From Nitrososphaerota archaeon (lineage in GTDB: Archaea > Thermoproteota > Nitrososphaeria > Nitrososphaerales > Nitrosopumilaceae): a DNA stretch of 35,210 nt. Location of the stretch: NCBI GenBank assembly GCA_028866655.1, contig JAGWHQ010000015.1:1-35210 (forward strand), in the 5' to 3' direction. Below, piece after piece: positions 24,221-31,697 of this stretch (position 1 is its first letter; the number at the start of each line of letters is the position of its first letter). The position numbers were made by a program, and so were the translations under genes. Below the pieces are notes generated by a model. It saw only the letters and a program-made list of their open reading frames with translations. It did no database searches and was not told the DNA's origin.

Positions 24221-24275
24221 CAACTAGAAGGGGACTCAGATCTTCCATTGGTGGTCTGAACGACCCCTTTTAATT
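24221..24275 (+). ncRNA. Candidate small RNA or terminator hairpin
   Basis: AAGGGG (24228-24233) pairs with CCCCTT (24264-24269), and inside it TCAGATC (24236-24242) pairs with GGTCTGA (24253-24259, one G-U), giving a 13-bp interrupted stem followed by TTTTAATTT. A TATA-like taagatatt (24191-24199) lies about 26 nt before 24221, so a short independent transcript is possible; otherwise it is a structured terminator for a longer cbtB message. Confidence 0.35.
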
Positions 24276-24309
24276 TACAGAAGACGAATTATTGCTGTAT
24301 TTTACACTA

Positions 24310-25068
24310 CTAGGGAAAACAGTCAAAGGTACCAGGAGGTGGATTTTTTATCATTTTCTGAAAGTCTTCGGCAGCATATTTCTTGTCAACTGAATATGGA
24401 ATGACACCAAAGATTGGTGCACTAACAGAAGTTGTTATGGTTGCCTTGGATGGATCAAACGTAGCATTTTCTTGTCCGATTTTGGTTACTGCATCTTTGT
24501 TTATTGCAAATATTCCGTCTAATGTTGCAGCTGATTTTGGTGACAAAGTAGAGCCTCCTACTGTGGCTTTTTCTATAATATCTGAATTGTAAAATGCGTC
24601 TATCTCATACTTGGTAAATATGGCAGGAAAATACGATGGATTACATGCATCAGTTTGTATGCTAAGCTCAGTGTCTGAAATTGCTACTTGCTGACCATGA
24701 TGAGGACGAAACTGTAAACTATCTACTGCGTATACATCTAGTCCAATATATGCTACAATTATGATTGCTGCTATGATGCCTATTGAGGCGTATTTTTTGG
24801 TAGATATTTTCCTTACAGGCTCTGTTGGAATTTCAGGACTTGGAACTGTATTGTCTGGTACACTTTCCGGTTTGAAATCTGTGGTATCATCACTTGGAAT
24901 TTGATTGGGTTGAGGTTGATTTTCTGTTAAATTTTCTATGTATTGATGGTCTTCGAATGAAACTGGTTCACCGTTTTTGACTGCAGCTAGAATATTTTGT
25001 AATCTTGCAACATCTCCTTTCTGAGATTTTATCGTCTCTTCAATCTTATTGGCCAGATCTTCTGACAT
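24310..25068 (-). CDS. Membrane protein with the MSED module and an outer domain
   Basis: The 252-aa protein has a cytoplasmic N-terminal module (1-52, MSEDLANKI ... GEPVSFEDHQYIENL), a Pro/Thr-rich linker (53-85), one transmembrane helix (about 92-112) and an outer domain (113-252) with two cysteines (about 136 and 250) that could pair. The outer domain resembles a long set of strands with VTKIGQENATFDPSKATIT in the centre; I do not recognise it. The first module aligns without gaps to that of the SHOCT protein at 13072-13371 (20 of 52 identical). The architecture suggests a signal or assembly link between cytoplasm and surface. It is convergent with cbtB across 239 structured nt. Confidence 0.75.
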   Translation of the reverse strand: MSEDLANKIEETIKSQKGDVARLQNILAAVKNGEPVSFEDHQYIENLTENQPQPNQIPSDDTTDFKPESVPDNTVPSPEIPTEPVRKISTKKYASIGIIAAIIIVAYIGLDVYAVDSLQFRPHHGQQVAISDTELSIQTDACNPSYFPAIFTKYEIDAFYNSDIIEKATVGGSTLSPKSAATLDGIFAINKDAVTKIGQENATFDPSKATITTSVSAPIFGVIPYSVDKKYAAEDFQKMIKNPPPGTFDCFP

Positions 25069-25208
25069 TCATTCAAAAGCAATTCATTCTTAATTTAAAG
25101 CAAGTGGATTGTAATTAATCTGTAAAAAAACTGGATTGAAAGATTCTCTGAAATTATTCTATATCTTAAAAATTAGACTTAATTTAAAAAATGAGTATTG
25201 ACTGGATG

Positions 25209-25505
25209 CTAGTATCTTATCTTGATCTCTTGAGCAATCTCTAGGAATTTTTGCATCTCTTGGTAGAGCCTGATTCCTTTTTCTGTAATGACAAAACTAC
25301 GACTTTTATTGTCTATTCTTGATTCTAACAATCCAAAGTCAATTAGCTTTTGACATTTTTCCATCGCTGTATAGTGCGATAGATTGGCTCTGCGCGCAAT
25401 TGAGGATATTATGATACCCTGCATACCACAGTCCATTGCAACCTGCAGTATCTCTGAGATCACTCCGATCTCTGATCTGTATTGTTGCTTCATGCTTACT
25501 GCCAT
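25209..25505 (-). CDS. Winged-helix transcription regulator (HTH_45-like)
   Basis: The protein is a small single winged-helix domain: YRSEIGVISEILQVAMDCG at the start, IIISSIARRANLSHYTAMEKCQKLIDFGLLE as the recognition-helix region, then the wing and ITEKGIRLYQEMQKF as the last helix. This is the archaeal HTH_45 type, very common in thaumarchaea. The open frame runs to 25565, but the first 20 codons look like leader. ATG 25505 (MAVSMKQQYRSE) or ATG 25493 (MKQQYRSE) are the natural starts. A TATA-like tgtataata (minus strand, fwd about 25546-25554) fits a start site near 25525. It is divergent from the MarR gene. Confidence 0.8.
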   Translation of the reverse strand: MAVSMKQQYRSEIGVISEILQVAMDCGMQGIIISSIARRANLSHYTAMEKCQKLIDFGLLESRIDNKSRSFVITEKGIRLYQEMQKFLEIAQEIKIRY

Positions 25506-25567
25506 TAGATTGCATCCCCGTTTGGTGCTACATAACTTGTCTTCATGTATTATACAACAGAACAAGG

Positions 25568-25575
25568 TCTATATA
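25568..25575 (+). promoter_or_regulatory. TATA box of the marR promoter
   Basis: The stretch tctatata sits two bases before a perfect inverted repeat. A start about 26 nt downstream of its centre falls near 25598, between the two possible ATGs of marR (25591 and 25606). If transcription starts there, ATG 25606 is the first usable codon. Confidence 0.5.
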
Positions 25576-25576
25576 T

Positions 25577-25594
25577 TCATTAGGGATCTAATGA
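25577..25594. promoter_or_regulatory. Candidate operator at marR: 7-4-7 inverted repeat
   Basis: TCATTAG (25577-25583), four bases, then CTAATGA (25588-25594): a perfect 18-bp palindrome immediately downstream of the marR TATA box and over or just before the start. A MarR dimer bound here would block the start site, so auto-repression is the simplest reading; it is inferred from position and symmetry only. Confidence 0.5.
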
Positions 25595-26085
25595 TTAGAA
25601 GTCAAATGAAAAAGTTTGATTATGAAAACAGCATTGGATTTGTCATATATTCTGCGTCAAAGATGATGCAAAAAGCGTTTGATCTGGAATTACGAAATAA
25701 AATTGGAATAAACTTGGTCCAGTCAAAGGTCATATTTGCATTGTATATGCAGTCTGGTCCAACTCAGCGAGAGATTGCTGATGTGATTGGAGTTGAAACA
25801 CCATCGCTTGTACCAATAATTGATAAATTAGAAGAAGACGGGTATGTAAAAAGAAAATCAGATGCCAACGACAGACGAATAAAAAGGATCTATGCTACTG
25901 CAAAGACTGATTCACTGTGGGATTCCATGATGGAGTGTATTACGCATCTAAGAAAGGTATCGGCAAAAGATCTTTCAGAACAAGAGATAAAGTCTGCACT
26001 TGATACGGTAAAAAAAATAACTGAAAACTTGACTAGCTATCTTAATGACTCAAAATCACCAGATCTCAAAAAGACAAAAGACTAA
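25591..26085 (+). CDS. MarR-family transcription regulator
   Basis: The 164-aa protein has the MarR plan: N-terminal dimerisation helices (NSIGFVIYSASKMMQKAFDLELR), a winged helix with PTQREIADVIGVETPSLVPIIDKLEEDGYVKRKSDANDRRIKRIYAT (the DxRxxR wing motif D-R-R-I-K-R) and long C-terminal helices. MarR dimers bind inverted repeats and often respond to phenolic, antibiotic or redox signals. The open frame extends far upstream to 25384, but there it only overlaps the divergent regulator; ATG 25591 or 25606 is the true start. A perfect 7-4-7 inverted repeat lies at 25577-25594, right behind the TATA box, suggesting self-repression. Confidence 0.88.
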   Translation: MIRSQMKKFDYENSIGFVIYSASKMMQKAFDLELRNKIGINLVQSKVIFALYMQSGPTQREIADVIGVETPSLVPIIDKLEEDGYVKRKSDANDRRIKRIYATAKTDSLWDSMMECITHLRKVSAKDLSEQEIKSALDTVKKITENLTSYLNDSKSPDLKKTKD

Positions 26086-26170
26086 AAAATCGATGCGCAA
26101 GTTTGAATAATCTATTATTTTACCAAAAAAGGGTTCAAACAATGACATCCTGTAACTAATTCATATTTAC

Positions 26171-26188
26171 TAGTATCACTAGATACTA
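26171..26188. promoter_or_regulatory. Candidate operator before the 57-aa membrane ORF: 7-4-7 inverted repeat
   Basis: TAGTATC (26171-26177), ACTA, then GATACTA (26182-26188): a perfect 18-bp palindrome between the TATA-like element (26162-26169) and the ATG at 26191. It has the same length, spacing and position relative to the TATA box as the repeat at marR, but the half-site sequence differs. Confidence 0.5.
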
Positions 26189-26190
26189 TT

Positions 26191-26364
26191 ATGGCAATAC
26201 TGAAGACAATTGGACGCGCTCTAGTGTTAATCGTAAGCGGAATTGCCATAGTAGTTGTTGGTGGATTCATGATGGGTGCAGTTGCCAAGTTGTATCTGCC
26301 AGGACGAAAAAAGGACAGACAAGAACCGCCTGAAAAATTTTATGAACGCAAAAAAACAGATTAA
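26191..26364 (+). CDS. Small single-helix membrane protein
   Basis: A 57-aa ORF begins MAILKTIGRALVLIVSG. One hydrophobic helix (about 8-33) is followed by a basic and polar tail (LPGRKKDRQEPPEKFYERKKTD), so the tail is cytoplasmic or the helix is a signal anchor. A TATA-like catattta (26162-26169) lies about 26 nt before the ATG, which supports a leaderless gene. Between them is a perfect 7-4-7 inverted repeat (26171-26188). It lies 105 nt after marR in the same direction, so it may be a MarR target. Function unknown. Confidence 0.6.
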   Translation: MAILKTIGRALVLIVSGIAIVVVGGFMMGAVAKLYLPGRKKDRQEPPEKFYERKKTD

Positions 26365-26392
26365 TATTAAACCGAGAAGTTTTTGAATAAAG

Positions 26393-27046
26393 ATGAGCAA
26401 AACAAATACTGATTCCCAGTTATCCAAGTTACAATCACTAAAGTATCTCACTCCTGCAAGATCTATTTCTGATGCAAACGCTCTCTTACCAAAGGTATCA
26501 GAGATTGTAGAAAAATATGTCAAGGCATTGACTCCGTGGAAAAAAGAAAATGGTACTTTACAGCATGCAGCTGACTCACTTTGGGATTTGGCTAGAATTG
26601 AAGCAATGAGGTCTGGGCGTACAAATATCTGGGACTTGGCATGGAACTCTGCATGGAAAGCTGCAAGCCAATCTGCTCGTGATAATTATGGGTGGTATGG
26701 AAGTGAATTTGTCTCTGGGGAAACTGCAAGAGATGCAGCAAGAGATGCTGCAAAATATGCCGCACGATATGCAGCATGTGAATCAGTCAAGGATAAATTT
26801 GGTGGAAACAATCCATTTGAGCATGTGATAGAATTGTATTCAATGGGTCTCAAACCGACATACTTTAAAAAAATCGAAGAACAAGAAAAATTTGTGATAG
26901 ATTTTCCATTAAATCTTGATGGCAAAGGTGTACTAGGCTGTTATGCACATGGTGACAAGGAAATATCTTTTACACATAACTGGATTGATTATTGTGTTCA
27001 CTTGAATCCTGTGAATAATCCAGAACTGAAACGATCATTTGCATAA
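26393..27046 (+). CDS. Ala/Trp-rich helical repeat protein
   Basis: The 217-aa soluble protein has a helical start. Residues about 62-130 are rich in Ala, Trp, Arg and Asp with a short periodicity (WDLARIEAMRSGRTNIWDLAWNSAW ... TARDAARDAAKYAARYAA), and then comes the block NPFEHVIELYSMGLKP followed by a last alpha/beta part (FVIDFPLNLDGKGVLGC). From memory, bacterial proteins with AARDAAW-type helices also carry an NPFE-x-x-x-x-L-Y-x-x-G block, some annotated as putative immunity proteins; I rate this relation as likely but not proven. It has no membrane segment. It follows the 57-aa membrane protein gene by 28 nt, so co-transcription is likely. Confidence 0.7.
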   Translation: MSKTNTDSQLSKLQSLKYLTPARSISDANALLPKVSEIVEKYVKALTPWKKENGTLQHAADSLWDLARIEAMRSGRTNIWDLAWNSAWKAASQSARDNYGWYGSEFVSGETARDAARDAAKYAARYAACESVKDKFGGNNPFEHVIELYSMGLKPTYFKKIEEQEKFVIDFPLNLDGKGVLGCYAHGDKEISFTHNWIDYCVHLNPVNNPELKRSFA

Positions 27047-27089
27047 AAGATACGCACATCTTAAGTATCACAATTTTCTATAAAATACC

Positions 27090-27203
27090 ATGTGCGAAAT
27101 GATGGATGAAATTGAAATCGAACATCTCAGAATGGCTCTAGCCAGAGCAAGAAAAGAGATGCAAGAACCTGTACAAGAAAAACCACTTGCTGCAGTAGCC
27201 TAG
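27090..27203 (+). CDS. Very small helical protein (37 aa)
   Basis: A 37-aa ORF begins MCEMMDEIEIEHLRMAL and ends KPLAAVA. It should form one amphipathic acidic-basic helix. A TATA-like cttaagta (27060-27067) lies about 26 nt before the ATG, the same spacing as at other leaderless genes in this window, which is the main reason I count it as real. Its stop overlaps the convergent gene by 4 nt. Function unknown; it may be a peptide partner or regulatory microprotein. Confidence 0.5.
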   Translation: MCEMMDEIEIEHLRMALARARKEMQEPVQEKPLAAVA

Positions 27204-27451
27204 TAATTCCACTCGTTAGAGATGTTATTCCAAAGTGAACGATATGGCTTGGCATCTTTTGAGATCTCTTCTCTAATTCGATGTTCTATTGAAAAATACA
27301 TGTTCTCAAGTGCATCTATGCCCCCATCTGCAAACAATTCATGACCTATCTCCTTTACCCTGTCTTCCTTGGAAGCATAGTCTGACGCATTTGGATTCTG
27401 AATACAGTATGTTAGAAGATCATACAATTCTTCTTCAAGATATGCATCCAA
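27200..27451 (-). CDS. Hypothetical small acidic protein
   Basis: I do not recognise this 83-aa protein. It is acidic and predicted helical, with one cysteine and several aromatic residues (YLEEELYDLLTYCIQNPNAS, then a last helix region FSIEHRIREEI and a Trp-rich end RSLWNNISNEWNY). It has no membrane segment. The ATG at 27451 starts a compact domain. It is divergent from cdc48 across 130 nt and overlaps the 37-aa ORF tail to tail by 4 nt. Probably a native thaumarchaeal protein. Confidence 0.65.
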   Translation of the reverse strand: MDAYLEEELYDLLTYCIQNPNASDYASKEDRVKEIGHELFADGGIDALENMYFSIEHRIREEISKDAKPYRSLWNNISNEWNY

Positions 27452-27531
27452 CGATATTCGAACTGTATTTACAGTATTAAAGTTCTTGATTATTTTTGTA
27501 TTATGGTTTTTACCTTTGATCTCAATCCGGG

Positions 27532-27540
27532 TTTAAAAAT
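27532..27540 (+). promoter_or_regulatory. TATA box of the cdc48 promoter
   Basis: The stretch tttaaaaat is the best TATA-like element in the 130-nt gap before cdc48. Placing the transcription start about 26 nt downstream gives a start near 27562 and a short leader of about 20 nt before the ATG. The leader contains aaaggta (27567-27573), which could act as a weak Shine-Dalgarno element. Confidence 0.45.
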
Positions 27541-27581
27541 TAGTCAGTTACGTATCCAAAATTCCAAAGGTATAACAAGAC

Positions 27582-29798
27582 ATGCCTGTAAGTATAGTCA
27601 TAGTCCAAAACTCTGTTCAATTAAAAATATTGGAAGCGTACACCCGTGATGTAGGTAGGGGAGTTACTAGAATCGATTACGAATCCATGGATGCCCTTGG
27701 CGCATCAACTGGTGATATTTTAGAAATTACAGGCAAGCGAAGATCTGTAGCACGATGTCTTCCACTATATCCATCTGATGAAGGAAAGGGAATAATCAGA
27801 GTAGATGGATTGGGAAGAAACAACACCGGTGTAGGAATTGGCGATACTGTAACTGTGAGAAAAATAAAGACAGTGCCAGCAGAAAAAGTCATAGTTGCTC
27901 CACTTGATTCGATACCTCCAATTGACGAAAGATATCTTACTGATTCTCTAGAAAATATTCCGCTTGTAAAGGGGGATAATATCATGGTACCATACTTTGG
28001 TGGCAGGTTGACATTCCAAGTAGTTGGAATAACTCCTGCGTCTGATGCAGTACTTGTAACTCCAAAGACGGAATTTCATATCGCTGAAAAGGGTGAGAGT
28101 TTGCGTGGAGTACCACAGGTGTCATACGAAGACATTGGTGGAATGTCTGACGAGATAAAAAAAGTTAGAGAGATGATTGAATTGCCAATGCGACATCCAG
28201 AAATATTTGAAAAATTAGGAGTTGAAGCTCCAAAAGGTGTGTTACTATATGGTGTACCAGGAACTGGAAAGACACTACTTGCCAAAGCAGTTGCAAATGA
28301 AACTAATGCTCATTTTATCAGCATATCCGGTCCTGAAATAATGAGCAAGTTTTACGGAGAAAGTGAAGCTAGACTACGTGAAATATTCAAAGAGGCAAAA
28401 GAAAAAGCACCATCAATTATCTTTGTAGATGAAATTGATTCAATTGCACCAAAACGAGAAGAGGTCACAGGAGAAGTGGAACGAAGAGTTGTTTCACAAA
28501 TGTTGTCATTAATGGACGGTCTTGAAGGTAGAGGTAAAGTAATTGTCATTGCTGCAACAAACAGACCAAATGCGCTAGACCCGGCTCTTAGAAGACCTGG
28601 TAGATTTGACAGAGAAATTGAGATCAAAGTTCCTGACAAAAAGGGAAGACTCGAAATTTTATTAATTCATACAAGAAACATGCCTCTAAACGAAGATATT
28701 AATTTGGAAAAAATTGCTGGCACTAGCCATGGATATGTGGGAGCAGATTTGGAATATCTCTGCAAGGAAGCTGCAATGAAATGTCTTCGAAGATTATTGC
28801 CTGAGATCAACTTGTCTGATGAGAAAATTCCTCCGGAAACTTTGGATAAATTAATTGTAAACTCTGAGGATTATCAATTTGCATTCCGTGATGTAACTCC
28901 AGCAGGAATGCGTGAAGTATACATTGAAACTCCTGATATCAAATGGAACGAAATTGGTGGTCTTGAGAATGTAAAGCGTGAACTCCAAGAAGCAGTAGAA
29001 TGGCCAATGAAATATCCTAATCTTTACGCTCAGCTTGGATATAGAATGCCACGAGGTATCTTGTTGCATGGCCCAAGTGGAACTGGAAAGACACTACTTG
29101 CTAAAGCAGTTGCAACAGAGAGTGAGGCAAACTTCATCTCTGTAAAAGGTCCTGAATTGCTATCAAAATGGATTGGAGAATCCGAACGAGGGATAAGAGA
29201 GATATTCAGACGAGCAAGACAGTCATCACCATGTGTAATATTTTTCGATGAGATTGATTCTATTGCACCAGTTAGAGGAATGGGTGAGAGTGCAACTACA
29301 GAAAAAGTTGTCAGCCAATTGCTAACAGAAATGGATGGAATCACATCACTTAATGGTGTAGTGGTAATTGCTGCAACAAACAGAGCAGACATGATTGATT
29401 CTGCACTACTTCGACCAGGTAGATTTGATAAAATTATTCTAGTTCCAATCCCAGACAAGGAAGGCAGAATGAAAATATTGGAGATTAGCTCTGCTGATAT
29501 TCCAATTGAAAGAGAGATGGGAACACCAAATGGACTAAATCCAGATTATGTTGACTTGGCAAAGATTGCAGAGATGACTGATGGCATGAGTGGTGCAGAT
29601 GTTGCTGCTATTGCAAATACTGCTGCATCTATTGTATTGCATAACTTTGTTGAAAAGTATCCTGATCCAAAAGAGGCAGAAAAACAAGTAGAAGCCGCAA
29701 AGGTGAAGATGCGGGACTTTGAGGAAGCAGTAAAGAAAGTCAAGATCCAAAAAGAACTAAAGATCGGACAAAAGGTAACTGTATCTCACTTTAGGTAA
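27582..29798 (+). CDS. cdc48: CDC48/VCP-type AAA+ ATPase
   Basis: This is a hexameric unfoldase that extracts and unfolds proteins, feeding the proteasome. The 738-aa order is canonical: an N-terminal double-psi barrel plus 4-stranded barrel substrate domain (1-175), a D1 ATPase with Walker A GVPGTGKT (224-231), Walker B IIFVDEID, sensor-1 ATNRP and arginine fingers in [10 protein letters not shown], then a D2 ATPase with Walker A GPSGTGKT (about 498-505), Walker B VIFFDEID and [10 protein letters not shown]. The third residue of the D2 P-loop is Ser rather than the usual Pro. The C-terminus is VTVSHFR, which has no HbYX proteasome-docking motif. The ATG fits the family start. It is convergent with TFB. 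It may cooperate with the PAC2-family and proteasome system; the ectodomain-type genes nearby have no clear link. Confidence 0.96.
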   Translation: MPVSIVIVQNSVQLKILEAYTRDVGRGVTRIDYESMDALGASTGDILEITGKRRSVARCLPLYPSDEGKGIIRVDGLGRNNTGVGIGDTVTVRKIKTVPAEKVIVAPLDSIPPIDERYLTDSLENIPLVKGDNIMVPYFGGRLTFQVVGITPASDAVLVTPKTEFHIAEKGESLRGVPQVSYEDIGGMSDEIKKVREMIELPMRHPEIFEKLGVEAPKGVLLYGVPGTGKTLLAKAVANETNAHFISISGPEIMSKFYGESEARLREIFKEAKEKAPSIIFVDEIDSIAPKREEVTGEVERRVVSQMLSLMDGLEGRGKVIVIAATNRPNALDPALRRPGRFDREIEIKVPDKKGRLEILLIHTRNMPLNEDINLEKIAGTSHGYVGADLEYLCKEAAMKCLRRLLPEINLSDEKIPPETLDKLIVNSEDYQFAFRDVTPAGMREVYIETPDIKWNEIGGLENVKRELQEAVEWPMKYPNLYAQLGYRMPRGILLHGPSGTGKTLLAKAVATESEANFISVKGPELLSKWIGESERGIREIFRRARQSSPCVIFFDEIDSIAPVRGMGESATTEKVVSQLLTEMDGITSLNGVVVIAATNRADMIDSALLRPGRFDKIILVPIPDKEGRMKILEISSADIPIEREMGTPNGLNPDYVDLAKIAEMTDGMSGADVAAIANTAASIVLHNFVEKYPDPKEAEKQVEAAKVKMRDFEEAVKKVKIQKELKIGQKVTVSHFR

Positions 29799-29860
29799 TT
29801 TTCTTTACAAAAAATATAATTATCTACTCAAAGTTGACCGATTTTCAAAATTAGTTATAT

Positions 29861-29957
29861 GTTATAAAATAATACTAGTGTAAATTGATAGTGAGTCTCA
29901 CAGTTTTTGAACTAACAGTTAGTCCAAGTCCGAGAGTTTTGTAGCCTTATTTTTAGA
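29861..29957 (+). ncRNA. Candidate small RNA between cdc48 and tfb ends
   Basis: A strong TATA-like element (ttataaaataat, about 29862-29873) lies in a gap where no protein gene starts. A transcript starting about 26 nt later (near 29893) would run through GTTAGT/ACTAAC (29911-29923, imperfectly extended to 21 bp) and end at ttattttt (29948-29955). A short palindrome GTGAG-T-CTCAC (29891-29901) sits at the would-be start. This is only a pattern; no RNA family is recognised. Confidence 0.3.
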
Positions 29958-30923
29958 CTAGTCTTCAGTAGACTCGGGCTTTGTCTTTTTGTCAGGAACC
30001 TGAATATCTAATAGTTCTCGTAATCCCTTGTACCTATTTCGTATAGTAACTTCAGTTACACCAGCTGCTATTGCAATCACTTTTTGCGTTGTACTGTCTC
30101 CATGTATTGCACAGGCCAAATACAATGCAGCTGCTGCAAGACCCATTGGATCTTTTCCTGCAGAGATCTCTTTTTTATTTGCCTGCTCTAAAATTTTCAG
30201 TGCCTCTCGTTTTACTTTCTCACTAAGGCCTGATTCACTTGCAATTCTTGACATGCATTTTATTGGATCTAGTACCGGCATTGTCATGTCAAGTTCTTGT
30301 AATAATAATCTGTAACATCGCGAAACATCTTTCTTTTTTACATTGATTCTTTTTGCAACTTCATTTAATGTTCTTGGAGTACCGGTTTCTCTGCAGGACA
30401 AATACAGTGCAGCTGCAATTAATCCTGGAATGGATCGGCCCTTTGCAAGTCCTTTTTCCAATGCTTTTCTGTAAACATATGCAGTTTTTTCTACCACTGC
30501 ATCAGATAATGCAAGTTTGTCCTTTAGTCTGCTAAGCTCACTGAATGCCTGTCTACAATTTCTCTCAGTTGCTTCATGAACCTGACTTCGACTGTCCCAT
30601 GTCCTAAGACGAGTGATTGTATTTTTCATTGATGCTGACAAGGGTTTTCCAGTGGAATCCTTGTTTGCCTGTCCAATTACTGTTGCAAGTCCCATGTCGT
30701 GCATTGCAAGAGATGTTGGAACACCAGTTCTTGCTCTATCTTCGAACTGTTCTTTTGAAAATGACTGTCTTTCAGGACCTAAATCATTTACAATCTCATT
30801 TACTACTAGCCCACACCCTCCACAAAATCGCTCACCTGTGGTGCCATCTGTTAACATCTTGGCTTTGCCACATCTAGCGCACTTTGCATTCATCTCTGAG
30901 CTTTGTACTGTCATGAATAACAC
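29958..30923 (-). CDS. tfb: Transcription initiation factor IIB (TFB)
   Basis: TFB bridges TBP-bound TATA/BRE promoter DNA and RNA polymerase and sets the start site. The 321-aa protein has an N-terminal zinc ribbon (Cys15, Cys18, Cys34, Cys37: CARCGK ... FCGGCG). The B-finger/linker follows (LGPERQSFSKEQFEDRARTGVP), and then two cyclin-fold repeats (about 115-205 and 210-300), with AALYLSCRETGTPRTLNEVAKRINVKKKDVSRCYR in the first and the matching AALYLACAIHGDSTTQKVIAIAAGVTEVTIRNRYK in the second. The open frame starts at ATG 30923; ATG 30914 (MTVQSSEMNAKC) is equally possible. Thaumarchaea usually carry several TFB copies, so this may be one of a set. Convergent with cdc48. Confidence 0.95.
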   Translation of the reverse strand: MLFMTVQSSEMNAKCARCGKAKMLTDGTTGERFCGGCGLVVNEIVNDLGPERQSFSKEQFEDRARTGVPTSLAMHDMGLATVIGQANKDSTGKPLSASMKNTITRLRTWDSRSQVHEATERNCRQAFSELSRLKDKLALSDAVVEKTAYVYRKALEKGLAKGRSIPGLIAAALYLSCRETGTPRTLNEVAKRINVKKKDVSRCYRLLLQELDMTMPVLDPIKCMSRIASESGLSEKVKREALKILEQANKKEISAGKDPMGLAAAALYLACAIHGDSTTQKVIAIAAGVTEVTIRNRYKGLRELLDIQVPDKKTKPESTED

Positions 30924-31013
30924 ACATGTCCAGCTTTTATCAAATAATAACCCAGCTATTTGCAGTCTAAATCACTCAAATCTGCTGTTTCTATAGTACC
31001 ACAGGTGCCTAGT

Positions 31014-31649
31014 CTAGGCATAAAGAAATTCTGATGGCACCAAGCAAGTCTCTTGATAGTCCAAGTTCTTGTCAACTAGTAACATTCCAAGTTTGTATTT
31101 TTTTGCCATGTCTATAATCATATCAGAAAGTGTGTCTTTTTCTAGAATGTATGGCAATTCCTGGATATCTGTAGCCACTAGCACTCTGGTACTTGGCATC
31201 TCTTTTTTGACACCAAAGACATCTTTTTGAATTTCTAATATTGCTTGTCGTGTGATTTCTGGCAGGATCAATACTACAATGGTTCTTTTTTCTTTTCTTG
31301 CCACCAGATCAAATCTATAGTGTGGATCAAAATCTGAATTGGCTACGTCATTTTTTACATGCCACTGCATGTCCTTGAGATAGTCTGATACGATATCCTG
31401 AATCATGCCAATCTCAAGCGGGTCTCGTGCAAATTCTGCCTTTTTGTGTATGCGTAGTAATGACTTGAAATATCTATCAATTAGCTGCTTGGAATACTTT
31501 GACATTTTCTCCTTCATGAAGATTGAATTCAAAAGATGCTTGTTCTCTTGGTACGTGCTAAATGGATCTGGCTCTCTATCTCCCAATGCTGATTTGATAC
31601 ATCTCTGGTAATTAATCGCTCGCCATGGTGTGATTTTGATACCATTCAA
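31014..31649 (-). CDS. Hypothetical protein, possible nuclease-like fold
   Basis: I do not recognise the 211-aa protein. Its first half is helical and basic (MNGIKITPWRAINYQRCIKSAL ... KYSKQLIDRYFKSLLRIHKKAEF). The second half looks like alternating strands and helices, with DPHYRFDLVARKEKRTIVVLILPE at about 106-130, DVFGVKKEMPSTRVLVATDIQEL after it and YKLGMLLVDKN as a late strand. The FDLVARKEKRTIVVLIL segment loosely recalls the D-...-hydrophobic-strand part of PD-(D/E)XK folds, but the second acidic-x-Lys motif is absent, so I would not call it a nuclease. It is divergent from the PAC2-type gene across 48 nt and lies 90 nt upstream of tfb. Confidence 0.6.
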   Translation of the reverse strand: MNGIKITPWRAINYQRCIKSALGDREPDPFSTYQENKHLLNSIFMKEKMSKYSKQLIDRYFKSLLRIHKKAEFARDPLEIGMIQDIVSDYLKDMQWHVKNDVANSDFDPHYRFDLVARKEKRTIVVLILPEITRQAILEIQKDVFGVKKEMPSTRVLVATDIQELPYILEKDTLSDMIIDMAKKYKLGMLLVDKNLDYQETCLVPSEFLYA

Positions 31650-31697
31650 GGATGCACTAGAAGAATAAGAGATAAGGTATTAATCATAAAAGGTCAA

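Noticed and set aside
25384-25590. N-terminal extension of the MarR open frame
   Set aside because: It lies opposite the divergent winged-helix gene, has no MarR-like residues and would place the promoter inside the coding region; ATG 25591 or 25606 fits the family.
26101-26140. tRNA-like B-box (gggttcaaac) between marR and the 57-aa ORF
   Set aside because: It pairs with GTTTGAA at 26101-26107, but there is no cloverleaf, anticodon arm or acceptor stem around it.
31014-31649. PD-(D/E)XK nuclease call
   Set aside because: Only a D-hydrophobic-strand resemblance is visible; the paired acidic-x-Lys motif is missing, so the gene is left as hypothetical.
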